A stretch of DNA of 64,000 nucleotides. Source: Acinetobacter apis (GTDB lineage: Bacteria; Pseudomonadota; Gammaproteobacteria; Pseudomonadales; Moraxellaceae). Under the pieces are notes generated by a model that worked only from the letters and a program-made list of their open reading frames with translations, ran no database searches and had not been told where the DNA came from. The translations under genes were made by a program, and so were the position numbers. Positions 35,644 through 45,420 of this stretch are shown here, piece after piece. The stretch is taken from NCBI RefSeq assembly GCF_900197575.1, contig NZ_FZLN01000001.1:372001-436000 (forward strand), read 5' to 3'. Every line of letters starts with the position of its first letter. Position 1 is the stretch's first letter.

Positions 35644-36478
35644 AAATTACTCCCTTTTTATAAGTAGATTTACCAGCCATAAGATGGAGCTGTTAAATCG
35701 GATCAACGAATTTTTATTGTTAAAAGAACGCGCAACCTCAAAATCTATACATGCCAAAAGACGACTACAAAATGGTCGTGATGAAATGGGTGTATTCGAT
35801 TGGATTTAACGCAAGATGTTGTGGTGTATTCAGTTCAGCTAACTACACAATATATGATGCATTTTACATTGTGTTGAATAAGGTACTGACGATAAATTCG
35901 TTTGAAAGATGACAAACATGGTTCTTTATCCTTGAATTAAAAAATGTAAATCTTTTTACTTTATTTCCTTTATGAGCAATATGAATTGTATTAATTCATC
36001 ATCCGTGCTCATTCCTCTTATGTTGTGACTCTAGCATAGGAATATGAAATAAACACTACCATTAAATACCTTATTTAAATTTATATATTCTTATTTTGTA
36101 AACTAAATTTATCCGTATAAACATGTATTTATAGGTATTACAGCTAAGTGAAATGCTCATTAAAGTTCTAAGATTGTTGATACAAGTTATATCAAAGCGT
36201 TAAAGGTTTAATCTGAAATTAGGGTGAAAATGAATGTCAGTTTAACTCATATATAACAGTTGAGAGCATCGGATTGACGTGATTTGCAGTATGCGATATT
36301 TGATGAATTGCATGGAAATTTACGGATGAATTGCTTACACTAGCGACCCTGTAATTTTACGATCAATGCCCAAGCATTGAGTATGAATTCACTGTGTAAT
36401 GTGGGGAGTTCTAATACGAGCATTGTATAACAGGTTAATGGTGTGGTTTAAATTTTGACAAAATAGAGGTGATTAAAA
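35644..36478. other. 835-base gap before dusB
   Basis: Very A/T rich with no convincing gene. It holds one 41-codon open frame (35684-35809, listed separately), an orphan imperfect hairpin at 35972-36012 (inner TGAATT/AATTCA, outer ATGAGCA/TGCTCAT) and a small CAATGC/GCATTG hairpin near 36365-36380 that may be in the dusB leader. It could be eroded remains of deleted genes. Confidence 0.5.
35684..35809 (+). CDS. Short open frame, possible small protein or gene remnant
   Basis: 41 codons from ATG to TAA, basic (L-L-N-R-I-N-E-F-L-L-L-K-E-R and K-R-R-L-Q-N-G-R-D-E-M-G-V-F-D-W-I). There is no ribosome site, and the frame stays open upstream of the ATG, so it may be the tail of a lost gene. No family recognised. 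Confidence 0.2.
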   Translation: MELLNRINEFLLLKERATSKSIHAKRRLQNGRDEMGVFDWI

Positions 36479-37498
36479 TTGAGTAACAATACAGTGATTG
36501 ATACATTGTTTAATCGCCCAATGTCGCAGAAAATTTGGGTCGCTCCGATGGCAGGCGTCACCGATCGGCCATTTCGCACACTGTGCAAATATTTTGGTGC
36601 AGGGCATGCAGTCAGTGAGATGATGACTGCAGATAAAGCGCTGCGCATGAGCAAAAAAAGTTTATATCGCGCAAATTTTGACGGTGAAATTGCCCCAATC
36701 TCTGCACAAATTGCAGGTTCAGATCCATATGAATTGGCTGAAGCTGCGCGTTATCAGGTGGCAAATGGTGCGCAAATTGTAGATATTAATATGGGCTGTC
36801 CTGCTAAAAAAGTGTGTAATAAATTAGCAGGTTCTGCCTTATTGCAAGATGAAGATTTAGTAGAGCGTATTTTAACGACTGTAGTACAAGCTGTTGATGT
36901 GCCTGTGACTTTAAAAACGCGCTTGGGTTTTTTAAATGGTGAAGAAAATATTCTGCGGATTGCTGAATGTGCTGAAAAGTCAGGTATTGCAGCTTTGGCA
37001 TTACATGGCCGAACCCGTGAAGATATGTATTTAAATACCGCACGTTATGATTTAATTCGGCAAGTTAAGCAATTAATTAATATCCCTGTGATTGCCAATG
37101 GCGATATTGATAGTCCTGAAAAGGCACAGTTTGTCTTAGCACAGACAGGCGCTGATGCCATTATGATTGGTCGTGCTGCACAAGGTCGACCATGGATTTT
37201 TAGAGAAGTGGCTCATTATTTACAGACGGGAACACATTTAGCAGCGCCTGAAATCGTTGAAGTACGTGATGTATTGATGGACCATTTAAGCGAGTTGTAT
37301 GCATTTTATGGTGAGTATTCAGGCTGTCGTATTGCAAGAAAACATATTGCTTGGTATACCAAAGGGTTACGTTCTAGCAATGAGTTTAGACAAAATATGT
37401 ATCAAGTTGAGCAAACTGCTCAACAAGCACAAGTTGTTGAGCAGTATTTTAACGATTTACTTCATTTTGGCGAACGTTTAAGCGATATTCATGTTTAA
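36479..37498 (+). CDS. dusB: tRNA-dihydrouridine synthase B
   Basis: 339 residues. FMN-binding TIM barrel with A-P-M-A-G-V-T-D-R-P-F-R, E-M-M-T-A, catalytic-Cys loop N-M-G-C-P-A-K-K-V, L-K-T-R-L-G, L-H-G-R-T-R-E-D-M-Y and N-G-D-I-D-S-P. It reduces uridines in the tRNA D loop. The start is TTG at 36479, with AGAGGTGA eight bases upstream. In many relatives dusB is followed by fis; here the convergent metI gene begins one base after the stop. Confidence 0.9.
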   Translation: MSNNTVIDTLFNRPMSQKIWVAPMAGVTDRPFRTLCKYFGAGHAVSEMMTADKALRMSKKSLYRANFDGEIAPISAQIAGSDPYELAEAARYQVANGAQIVDINMGCPAKKVCNKLAGSALLQDEDLVERILTTVVQAVDVPVTLKTRLGFLNGEENILRIAECAEKSGIAALALHGRTREDMYLNTARYDLIRQVKQLINIPVIANGDIDSPEKAQFVLAQTGADAIMIGRAAQGRPWIFREVAHYLQTGTHLAAPEIVEVRDVLMDHLSELYAFYGEYSGCRIARKHIAWYTKGLRSSNEFRQNMYQVEQTAQQAQVVEQYFNDLLHFGERLSDIHV

Positions 37499-37499
37499 G

Positions 37500-38159
37500 T
37501 TAAACGCGCTTTTTATCGAGCTGTGATGAAATATGGTCACCAAAAAATTGTATCAGCATGACTAAAATAACCAATACCACAATGACTGCAAGCATAATTT
37601 GTACATCAAAGCGTTGATAACCATATCGATATGCAACATCGCCTAAACCACCTGCACCAATTGCACCAGCAATCGCTGATGAATTGATCATGGTGACAAT
37701 GGTCACGGTAAAGCCTGCCACAATACCAGACATGGCTTCAGGCAATAATACATGCCAAATGATTTGTTTACGGTTACAGCCCATGGCTTGAGCAGCTTCG
37801 ATTAGACCTTGATCCACTTCACGTAAACTGACCTCTGCAATCCGTGCAAAGAAAGGGGTAGCGGCTAACGTGAGCGGTACCACCGCTGCCCACAATCCAT
37901 AGCTTGTTCCCACAATAAAGCGCGTAAATGGAATTAAAGCCACCATCAGAATTAAAAAAGGGATAGAGCGAGTAATGTTGACGACCCAGCCGACAGGCTC
38001 ATGAATTCGAGTGGATGGATAAATCCCATTTTTATCTGTACAAACCAAAAGCACAGCTAAAGGCAAACCAAACACAAAGGCCAATATGGCAGAAGAGCCA
38101 ACCATCACAATAGTGTCTAAAGTGCCTGTAAGTAGTAGGTCAATTAAATCATTAAACAT
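37500..38159 (-). CDS. metI: Methionine ABC transporter permease
   Basis: 219 residues, five to six transmembrane helices. The permease motif N-I-T-R-S-I-P-F-L-I-L and EAA loop A-A-Q-A-M-G-C-N-R-K-Q-I-I-W-H-V-L-L-P-E-A fit MetI. The start at 38159 overlaps the end of metN by eight bases and has AAGGAG seven bases upstream within metN. It forms the channel for MetQ-delivered D- or L-methionine. Confidence 0.9.
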   Translation of the reverse strand: MFNDLIDLLLTGTLDTIVMVGSSAILAFVFGLPLAVLLVCTDKNGIYPSTRIHEPVGWVVNITRSIPFLILMVALIPFTRFIVGTSYGLWAAVVPLTLAATPFFARIAEVSLREVDQGLIEAAQAMGCNRKQIIWHVLLPEAMSGIVAGFTVTIVTMINSSAIAGAIGAGGLGDVAYRYGYQRFDVQIMLAVIVVLVILVMLIQFFGDHISSQLDKKRV

Positions 38160-39201
38160 AACCATGCTCCTTAATTCGTACTGACAATAGAGCAGGGTCT
38201 GTTGGTGCTGTAATGCCGCTTTCCTCAATAGACGATAAAATTAGCAACTCACCAATGCAATGGTTTTGTATTTCATCAACACGGCTTTGTAATAGCGTAT
38301 AGGCACGAAGTGGCTTTAACAGTTGTTGTAAATTAAATGCATCTTGTAATGCATGGACATAATAAATACTAATCACTTGGTGTTGATGCTGATCATTACG
38401 CTGCGCATGTATGCCTGCGGGTAAATTGTGATGACCTAAGTCCAACAGCTCTTTGGTGATCTCTTGGCTTGGCTGCGAAAATACGTGCCAAACTGTCCCA
38501 CGTTCTACAATTTCACCATGATCTATCACCACCACTTCATCACAAATGTCACGAATGACTTGCATTTCATGAGTGATTAAAATGATGGTTAACCCCAATT
38601 TTTGGTTAATTTCTTTTAAAAGTGTCAAAATGCTTTGTGTGCTTTCAGGGTCCAATGCAGAAGTTGCTTCATCACACAACAGTATCTCAGGCTGATTAAT
38701 CAGTGCACGTGCAATGCCTACACGTTGTTTTTGTCCACCTGATAGTTGTGATGGATAGTGATCTGCTTTATTGGCAAGACCAACGAGTGCCAAAGTTTCA
38801 TCAACACGGCGAGCAATATCGGATGCAGCGACGCCAGAAATCTTTAGAGGCAATGCCACATTCTCACGGACTGTTTTTGCAGACATTAAATTAAAATGCT
38901 GAAAGATCATCCCAATTCGTTTTCTGAACTCTGTGAGTTGGTCATGGTTCAGTTGTGCTAAATCTTGACCGAGTACGTGTATTTGCCCTGAGCTAATCGA
39001 CTCTAAACCATTTAGTGTACGGAGCAATGAAGATTTTCCTGCACCACTGCGTCCAATAATGCCAAAAATCTGCCCCGCTGCAATTTTTAATTGAATATCT
39101 TTTAATGCATGCATCGGGGTATCATCTTGGCGATGGTAGTATTTATTTAAATCTTGAATATCAACATGTAAATTAAGATTAGATTGTGTCTGACTCATCA
39201 T
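38152..39201 (-). CDS. metN: Methionine ABC transporter ATP-binding protein
   Basis: 349 residues. Walker A G-R-S-G-A-G-K-S-S, signature L-S-G-G-Q-K-Q-R, Walker B L-L-C-D-E-A-T-S-A-L-D-P, H-loop T-H-E-M-Q-V. A C-terminal ~90-residue NIL regulatory domain follows, where methionine binding inhibits transport. The gene begins directly after the metQ stop in the order metQ-metN-metI, next to an organosulfur cluster, so sulfur-source import is the likely role. Confidence 0.9.
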   Translation of the reverse strand: MMSQTQSNLNLHVDIQDLNKYYHRQDDTPMHALKDIQLKIAAGQIFGIIGRSGAGKSSLLRTLNGLESISSGQIHVLGQDLAQLNHDQLTEFRKRIGMIFQHFNLMSAKTVRENVALPLKISGVAASDIARRVDETLALVGLANKADHYPSQLSGGQKQRVGIARALINQPEILLCDEATSALDPESTQSILTLLKEINQKLGLTIILITHEMQVIRDICDEVVVIDHGEIVERGTVWHVFSQPSQEITKELLDLGHHNLPAGIHAQRNDQHQHQVISIYYVHALQDAFNLQQLLKPLRAYTLLQSRVDEIQNHCIGELLILSSIEESGITAPTDPALLSVRIKEHGYV

Positions 39202-40035
39202 TTACCAGCCTGGATACCATAATGTTGGACCGATTTCTTTTGCCAAGGCATCTTTGACAACAGGTGAATGTTGGTAAATATCAACAAATTTCTTTAATTG
39301 ACCATCTGGGTCTTTAAAGTCATCGCGGACAACAAATAAAATGGCATAGCGTTTGTCTTCTTCTTTATTTAAATACAGCGCTTTTTCAGGTTCGATAGTT
39401 TTTGACAGTTTTAAATAATGTGGATAGGTAAATGCCAAATCAACATCATCTACAGCACGTGCTGTTTGTGGACCTTCCATTTCAATAAACTGTAAGTCTT
39501 TGGGATTAGACGTAATGTCACGTAAGGTCGATAAATGATTGGTTGGATCTTTTAATTGAATTAGTTTGGCTTCATTTAAAAGCAGTAATGCACGACCACC
39601 ATTAACAGGATCATTCGGTATAGCGACGCGTGCTTTGTTAGGTAATGCATCTAAGCTGGTATATTTTTTTGAATATAATCCAACACGTGATGCTGCGCCT
39701 GCTGCAAAGGGCTTAATTTTATAGCCACCTTCTTTAATTGCATTGGTTAAGAAGGGCTGATGTTGGAAAAAGTTGGCATCAATATCACCATGATTTAGGG
39801 TAATATTGGGCGTATTCCAATCTGAAAATTCAACCAATTTGACTTTTACGCCTTCTTTTTCTGCTTCTTTGGCTGTCACTTGTAAAATATTTCTAAAAAC
39901 AGGGTTGGTTGCAATGACCAATTCACGGCTAGGTTCTTTTGCTTGTCTAAAGTGATTCCATGCAAATAGGCCAATCACCAATATCACGACTATTCCGCCA
40001 AGGGCGAATACTTTTTTATTGCTGCTTTTACTCAT
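39202..40035 (-). CDS. metQ: MetQ/NlpA-family substrate-binding protein
   Basis: 277 residues. The NlpA-family core has D-W-N-T-P-N-I-T-L, D-A-N-F-F-Q-H, G-L-Y-S-K-K-Y and I-P-N-D-P-V-N-G-G-R-A-L. Unlike most MetQ proteins there is no lipobox Cys; an uncleaved-looking N-terminal helix (F-A-L-G-G-I-V-V-I-L-V-I) may anchor it in the inner membrane. It lies nine bases after the DszA-like gene on the same strand, so it may bind methionine or another organosulfur compound. Confidence 0.85.
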   Translation of the reverse strand: MSKSSNKKVFALGGIVVILVIGLFAWNHFRQAKEPSRELVIATNPVFRNILQVTAKEAEKEGVKVKLVEFSDWNTPNITLNHGDIDANFFQHQPFLTNAIKEGGYKIKPFAAGAASRVGLYSKKYTSLDALPNKARVAIPNDPVNGGRALLLLNEAKLIQLKDPTNHLSTLRDITSNPKDLQFIEMEGPQTARAVDDVDLAFTYPHYLKLSKTIEPEKALYLNKEEDKRYAILFVVRDDFKDPDGQLKKFVDIYQHSPVVKDALAKEIGPTLWYPGW

Positions 40036-40044
40036 GGAGTACCT

Positions 40045-41415
40045 TCAATATTCATTTGTTTTTTGGGCAAAAGTGGGCTTCATTGCAGGATGATCTGCAG
40101 GTAAATGATTGCCTTGTTGAAATAATTTGTGGCGTAATGTGCCATCTTGGTATTGGGTTTTATAGCGTCCACGCTGTTGTAATTCAGGAATTACCCAACG
40201 AATAAAGTCTTCATGCGACTCAGGAGAGACCGTTCGGGTTAAATTAAAGCCATCAATGCCTGTGGCATCAAACAGATGAATCAGTTGTTCTGCAACATGT
40301 GCACCACTACCTACAAATAAAGGGTAACGACCACCTAATTCATGTTGCTGTTTTAAATGGTGTGGTGTAATGGCTTGTTCTTTAAATTTTTCATTGATGG
40401 ACACAATGCTATTGGTTTTTTGATATTGAATGGTGTCATGTTCGCCATACTGTGACAGATCAATACCAACTGAGCTTGAGTAATGCGCTAAACCTGCTTC
40501 AGGACTGGCATAATGTTTATATTCATTGAGTTTTTCATGTGCTTGCAGTTCAGTTTCATCTGTGACCACCGTAATACCGACAAAGATTTTAATCTCTTGC
40601 TCATCGCGACCTTGTTGTTGTGCTGCCTGACGAATACGCATGACATTGTTTTTAATTTTATCAATTTGATCACCGCCAATAAAAATACATTCTGCATGTG
40701 TAGTTGCAAATTGAGTTCCTGCAGGTGATGCACCTGCTTGAAACAGCACTGGTGTACGTTGTGGTGATGGCGCAACTTGAAACACACCTTCACTATGAAA
40801 AAAACGTCCATGATGTTGTATGGCGTGGACTTTATTTGGATCTGCAAACACACGAGCTGTTTTGTCTTTGAGAACAGCATGATCTTCCCAAGAGTGTTGC
40901 CAATATTTGTAGCATAAGCTTAAAAACTCATCTGCTTGCTCATAACGTAAGTCATGTTCAGCCAAAGCATCGCGGCCAAATAAGCGTTCAGCACTGTCTA
41001 AATAGCCTGTCACAATGTTCCAACCGACACGGCCTTGGCTAAGATGATCTAAGCTGGCAAAACGCCGTGCCAACGTATATGGGTGTTCATAACTTAAATT
41101 GACAGTGATCCCAAATCCCAAATGTGTGGTGACTGCGGCCATAGCGGACACAAGGGTGGTAGGGTCATGGCTTGGCAGTTGTACAGATTCTTTTAAGGTG
41201 ACGTCTAAGTTGCCTTGATAGACGTCATACACACCGACAATGTCTGCAATGAATAATCCATCGAATAAACCTTTTTCTAAAGTTTGAGCCAAGTTGGTCC
41301 AATAGCCTAAGCTGTCAAATTGACTAGATTGATCACGAGGATGCGTCCATAAACCATGGTTAATATGTCCAACGCTATTCATGTCAAATGCATTGAGTAA
41401 GATCTCTTTGGCCAT
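40045..41415 (-). CDS. LLM-class flavin monooxygenase, NtaA/SnaA/DszA family
   Basis: 456 residues. N-A-F-D-M-N at the start, W-T-H-P-R-D-Q, F-D-G-L-F-I-A-D-I-V-G-V-Y-D-V-Y, and G-R-V-G-W-N-I-V-T-G-Y are characteristic. These FMNH2-dependent enzymes oxygenate sulfones, sulfonates or amines. Start ATG 41415 overlaps the previous stop (TAATG). It shares its layout with the second DszA-like gene at 45421. Substrate unknown; sulfur release is likely from neighbours. Confidence 0.85.
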   Translation of the reverse strand: MAKEILLNAFDMNSVGHINHGLWTHPRDQSSQFDSLGYWTNLAQTLEKGLFDGLFIADIVGVYDVYQGNLDVTLKESVQLPSHDPTTLVSAMAAVTTHLGFGITVNLSYEHPYTLARRFASLDHLSQGRVGWNIVTGYLDSAERLFGRDALAEHDLRYEQADEFLSLCYKYWQHSWEDHAVLKDKTARVFADPNKVHAIQHHGRFFHSEGVFQVAPSPQRTPVLFQAGASPAGTQFATTHAECIFIGGDQIDKIKNNVMRIRQAAQQQGRDEQEIKIFVGITVVTDETELQAHEKLNEYKHYASPEAGLAHYSSSVGIDLSQYGEHDTIQYQKTNSIVSINEKFKEQAITPHHLKQQHELGGRYPLFVGSGAHVAEQLIHLFDATGIDGFNLTRTVSPESHEDFIRWVIPELQQRGRYKTQYQDGTLRHKLFQQGNHLPADHPAMKPTFAQKTNEY

Positions 41416-42638
41416 TACAGTGTGCCTCGGCGAGGGGGCAAAATTTGATTTAAACGATAATTGCCAATGAAATAATATTTCCAACGTGCTGCATCATGTA
41501 AGGTATGGACACGGGTATTACGCCAATATAAATCGAGACCATCATGACTTTGACTGCCTCTACTGCCTGCCAACTCTATCAGTTTAGACGATGCTTTTAA
41601 TGCTGTTTCAGTACTGTGTGCTCGGACACGTGCCACATGAATTGAAGCTTCTGCAATATTTTCTGCATCTACATGTGCTTTAATTTGGTCAATAAATTGT
41701 GCAGCATGTTTGAGTAACAGTTCCGAGGCTTTAACATCGACAGCAACATGCCCTAACTCATACAAAGTGAGCGGGTCTTCTGTTGCAGAACTAACATCAG
41801 CTTCAATCCATGGTCGTGCTTGACGGACATAATGTAATGTATCTTCAAAAGCAGCGCGTGCAATCCCGACTTCAATTGAAGCATGCAGCAGTTGTGCATA
41901 GGGTCCAACCAATGTTGGGGAAGTAAATACATCACTAAATGGAATTAAATCGTCAGCATCAACATAAACCTGATCGAGTTTAACTGTCCCGCTGCCCGTA
42001 ACACGTTGACCAAAGCCACTCCAGTCATCAATTAAAGTTAAGCCTTTGGCATCTTTTTTTACAAATGCTAAGAACTCGTGCTCTTGTTCATCCTTCACTA
42101 AGGTTGGAATGCGATGGGCAAACAAACTGCCTGTACAATAGAATTTTTCACCTTGTAATAGATAACCATCACCATGGGGTGTCAAATAGCTGTTTTTCTG
42201 TGTGGCATTTTGTGACTTAAATTCTGCCAATGCATTGCCGAAACGACTGCCTTGCAATACTTCTTGGTAGAGCCGTTTTTTTTGTGCTTCTGTACCTGTA
42301 TTACGAATGACTTCGATGGCATAAAAATGGTTTTGAGGAATTTGTCCAATCGAACCATCTGCACCACTAAATAAGGCTATAACTTGTGCCACAGTCCAGC
42401 TTGATACTTCAGCACCGCCATAGGCTTTCGGGACAGTAATTCCCCATAATCCTGATTGACTAAACTCTTCAATTTCTTGAAAAGGCAAGATGCGTTGTTG
42501 GTCGCGTTCAACTGCTGAGGCTTTGAATTTAGCACTGAGTGTTTTGGCAATGCTTAATGCTTCTTCATCAGAGCGAATCAGATGCGCTGTTTGAGTCGGT
42601 TGCGCAGGAAAATTTAAAGTTTTTTGATATGACGTCAT
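41415..42638 (-). CDS. SfnB-family acyl-CoA-dehydrogenase-like flavoprotein
   Basis: 407 residues. Acyl-CoA dehydrogenase fold: F-Y-C-T-G-S-L-F-A, D-D-W-S-G-F-G-Q-R-V-T-G-S-G-T-V, and a C-terminal R-N-T-R-V-H-T-L-H-D-A-A-R-W-K-Y-Y. SfnB-family members assist sulfur acquisition from dimethyl sulfone and related compounds. Ten bases separate it from the paralogous gene upstream. The reaction is not defined. Confidence 0.82.
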   Translation of the reverse strand: MTSYQKTLNFPAQPTQTAHLIRSDEEALSIAKTLSAKFKASAVERDQQRILPFQEIEEFSQSGLWGITVPKAYGGAEVSSWTVAQVIALFSGADGSIGQIPQNHFYAIEVIRNTGTEAQKKRLYQEVLQGSRFGNALAEFKSQNATQKNSYLTPHGDGYLLQGEKFYCTGSLFAHRIPTLVKDEQEHEFLAFVKKDAKGLTLIDDWSGFGQRVTGSGTVKLDQVYVDADDLIPFSDVFTSPTLVGPYAQLLHASIEVGIARAAFEDTLHYVRQARPWIEADVSSATEDPLTLYELGHVAVDVKASELLLKHAAQFIDQIKAHVDAENIAEASIHVARVRAHSTETALKASSKLIELAGSRGSQSHDGLDLYWRNTRVHTLHDAARWKYYFIGNYRLNQILPPRRGTL

Positions 42639-42648
42639 TGTTATTCAC

Positions 42649-43860
42649 CTAAATCCAAGCATGACGTGCAGGAAATTTTTGATTTAAATAGTAGTTACCC
42701 AATGCATAATATTTCCAGCGTACAGGGTCATGTAAAGTATGTACTCGGGCATTTCGCCAGTGTTGGTCCAAATTATATTTTGCTAGTGATGAACGACTAC
42801 CACCGAGCTCAATGAGCTTTTCTGAGACATTTAATGCAGCATGGTGGGCATAAATTTTTGCCTCAGCCACAGCAATAGAGGCTTTGGCAAGATCAGCTTC
42901 TGTAAGGTGAGATTGCTGTTCAAGCGTATCTAATACCTCTGCTGCTTCATTAAGCAATAAAATACTGGCTTGTAAGGTCACATCTAAACGACCGACTTCT
43001 TGCAATAGATAGGGTTCTTGGGAGGCATGCTCGACATTGGCATCAACAATAGGACGGGCTTTTTTAACGGTACTCACCAAGTCCTGATATGCACCTTCTG
43101 CAATCCCCACATCAATTGCTGCTTGCATGATTTGAGAATATGCACCTCTAAAGTTGAGCTGTTCTGTTAAAATGCGCTCATCAAAAATAAGGAATGGATC
43201 AATTTTGACATGATTTAAAGTCACTGTACCGCTTGATGTGGTCCGTTGGCCAAAACCATTCCAGTCATTAATTACCTCAACGCCTTGAGCTTGACGTTCT
43301 ACCAAAACCAAGACGACATGGCCTTCAGGATGTAGGGCTTTGATTGCGAGCCAGTCTGCAAATGAACTGCCTGTGGAGTAAAATTTTTTACCACTAATAA
43401 AATGGCCATCATCTGTTATGGTCAGTTGGGTGCTTAATGTTTTAACATTAGGTGCATTCTTTTCAGGGCCGCCGTTGGCTAAAAATTTTCCATTTAAAAT
43501 TTCTTGATAAACAAACTGCTTTTGTTCTTTTGAACCAATTAGTTCAATAATTTGTAAAATTGCAAATTGATTTTGTGGAATTTGTCCAACGTTGGCATCT
43601 GCTTTCGACAAAATGCGAAAAATACGTGTCAAAGTGAGATGCGATACATGCGCACCGCCATATTCATGAGGAATACGTACTGTTGTTAAGCCTTTTTTGG
43701 CAAGCTGCTGAATTACCTCGGTCGGTAAAATTCGCTGTTGATCGCGCTGATTACGTTCTTCTAAAGCCAAATCTGCAACATGATATGCCACATTAATTGC
43801 ATCATTATCACTTTTGATCGCTTTATAATGCTGTGAATTAGTTCCTTGTGTCATCATCAT
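42649..43860 (-). CDS. SfnB-family acyl-CoA-dehydrogenase-like flavoprotein, second copy
   Basis: 403 residues, same family and domain order as its downstream neighbour (F-Y-S-T-G-S-S-F-A, N-D-W-N-G-F-G-Q-R-T-T-S-S-G-T-V, R-N-A-R-V-H-T-L-H-D-P-V-R-W-K-Y-Y). The two are clearly divergent paralogues. It is the first gene of the minus-strand set, with the promoter in 43861-44068. Three Met codons open the frame; I took the outermost. It probably shares a pathway with the flanking monooxygenases. Confidence 0.82.
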   Translation of the reverse strand: MMMTQGTNSQHYKAIKSDNDAINVAYHVADLALEERNQRDQQRILPTEVIQQLAKKGLTTVRIPHEYGGAHVSHLTLTRIFRILSKADANVGQIPQNQFAILQIIELIGSKEQKQFVYQEILNGKFLANGGPEKNAPNVKTLSTQLTITDDGHFISGKKFYSTGSSFADWLAIKALHPEGHVVLVLVERQAQGVEVINDWNGFGQRTTSSGTVTLNHVKIDPFLIFDERILTEQLNFRGAYSQIMQAAIDVGIAEGAYQDLVSTVKKARPIVDANVEHASQEPYLLQEVGRLDVTLQASILLLNEAAEVLDTLEQQSHLTEADLAKASIAVAEAKIYAHHAALNVSEKLIELGGSRSSLAKYNLDQHWRNARVHTLHDPVRWKYYALGNYYLNQKFPARHAWI

Positions 43861-44023
43861 TACCTCATTTTTATATATAAACTAATCGAGTTATGAATAA
43901 ATAAGAAATAAAAATAATGGGAAAACTTATATAAAAAAGAGAATTCTTGCTAAACCGCTTGATCAAATGAATAGCAGATATATGGATTTACTTATCTTAA
44001 AAAAATGATTTTATTTTTTAATA

Positions 44024-44064
44024 AATGTTCTAGTTTAAAAAAAGATCCAAATTACTAGAGCATT
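44024..44064. promoter_or_regulatory. Inverted repeat at the divergent organosulfur promoters
   Basis: Arms AATGTTCTAGT and ACTAGAGCATT (10 of 11 complementary) with a 19-base spacer. The right arm ends five bases before ATG 44069, so it may be an operator or may hide the ribosome site. Confidence 0.4.
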
Positions 44065-44068
44065 TAGA

Positions 44069-45373
44069 ATGAGTAGTTCAGAAAACGATTTTATCTTTGA
44101 TAATTTATATGTTAATACAGCACAACATTCGCTGATCGGACAGCTTTGGGGGCAACCGCCATCTTCACGTTATGAAGAATTGGCTGCACATTTTAGACCT
44201 ACATTTCAAAAAATTAAGCAAGGTACTCTACACCGTGAACAACATCATATTTTGCCGCATGAGCAAATTCAGTGGTTGAAAGATGTTGGTTTTACTCGTT
44301 TAAGACTGCCAACGGCCTACCAGGGGTTTGATGCCACTATTCCTGAGTTATTTGCGTTGTTGGTTGAACTTGCAGAAGCAGATTCGAATTTGCCACAAAT
44401 CTTACGCGTGCATTTTGGTTTTAGTGAAGATTTATTGCTGTCGCGTAATGCTGAGCATCAAAAGAAATGGCTCACCCGTTTATCTCAAGGTGAAACCATT
44501 GGCAGTGGCTGGTCTGAAGGGGGGAAAGAAGCACAAGGTCAATTTCAAACTCATATTTATAAAGACGAACAAGGTCATTTGAAGCTGACAGGAAAGAAAT
44601 TTTATACCACAGGTAGCTTATATGCAGATTGGATTGAAGTGGGTATCACTGATTTAAATGGTGAGTCTGCATCGGTGTTAGTGCATCGGCATGCTGAAGG
44701 TGTTGAGGTGATCGATGATTGGAATGGCTTTGGTCAGCAATTAACAGCAAGTGGTACAGCTATTTTTACCGCTGCAGCTGTGGATGCAGATGATGTATTG
44801 CCAGACCATGTACGTTTTAAATATGGTGCAGCTTATTATCAGTTGGTACAACTTGCGATTATTGTTGGGCTTGGTCGGGCATTAACACATCAACTTTCAG
44901 ATGCGGTACATAAAAGAACTCGAAATTATAGCCATGCCAATGCTGCGCATATCCGTGATGATGCGCAAATTTTACAAGTCGTGGGTAAAGTGCGCAGCGC
45001 AACATATACCTCAGGCGTTATTGTTGAGAAAAGTGCAGCCGCTTTACAACGGACGTTCTTAGCTGGACTAGATGATGATTTACAAGCAGAAGCAGAGCAA
45101 AATGCAATTGTGGAGCTTGAAACGGCACAAGCACAAATTATCATTACAGATTTATTGCTTCATGCTTCAACCATTGCTTTTGATGCATTAGGTGCATCTG
45201 CAACAGATAAGGGAATTGGATTAGACCGCTATTGGCGTAATATCCGTACCCTTGCATCACATAATCCACGCATTTACAAAGACCGTATTGTTGGTGACTT
45301 TAGTGTCAATGGCACATTACCGCCATATCAATGGCGTATTGGTGAAGTCACTGCATTGAATAAAGCCAGCTAA
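44069..45373 (+). CDS. Acyl-CoA-dehydrogenase-family monooxygenase, DszC-like
   Basis: 434 residues. The group D flavin-monooxygenase/acyl-CoA dehydrogenase fold is seen in F-Y-T-T-G-S-L-Y-A-D-W, D-D-W-N-G-F-G-Q-Q-L-T-A-S-G-T-A and L-D-R-Y-W-R-N-I-R-T-L-A-S-H-N-P. DszC-like proteins oxidise organosulfur compounds with reduced flavin. It starts the plus-strand half, divergent from sfnB-like genes and just ahead of a DszA-like gene, so they may act in sequence. Substrate unknown. Confidence 0.8.
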   Translation: MSSSENDFIFDNLYVNTAQHSLIGQLWGQPPSSRYEELAAHFRPTFQKIKQGTLHREQHHILPHEQIQWLKDVGFTRLRLPTAYQGFDATIPELFALLVELAEADSNLPQILRVHFGFSEDLLLSRNAEHQKKWLTRLSQGETIGSGWSEGGKEAQGQFQTHIYKDEQGHLKLTGKKFYTTGSLYADWIEVGITDLNGESASVLVHRHAEGVEVIDDWNGFGQQLTASGTAIFTAAAVDADDVLPDHVRFKYGAAYYQLVQLAIIVGLGRALTHQLSDAVHKRTRNYSHANAAHIRDDAQILQVVGKVRSATYTSGVIVEKSAAALQRTFLAGLDDDLQAEAEQNAIVELETAQAQIIITDLLLHASTIAFDALGASATDKGIGLDRYWRNIRTLASHNPRIYKDRIVGDFSVNGTLPPYQWRIGEVTALNKAS

Positions 45374-45420
45374 GTAAAACTTGAAAAGATGTTCCATTAG
45401 AAAGAATGTGGTTGCAGAGT

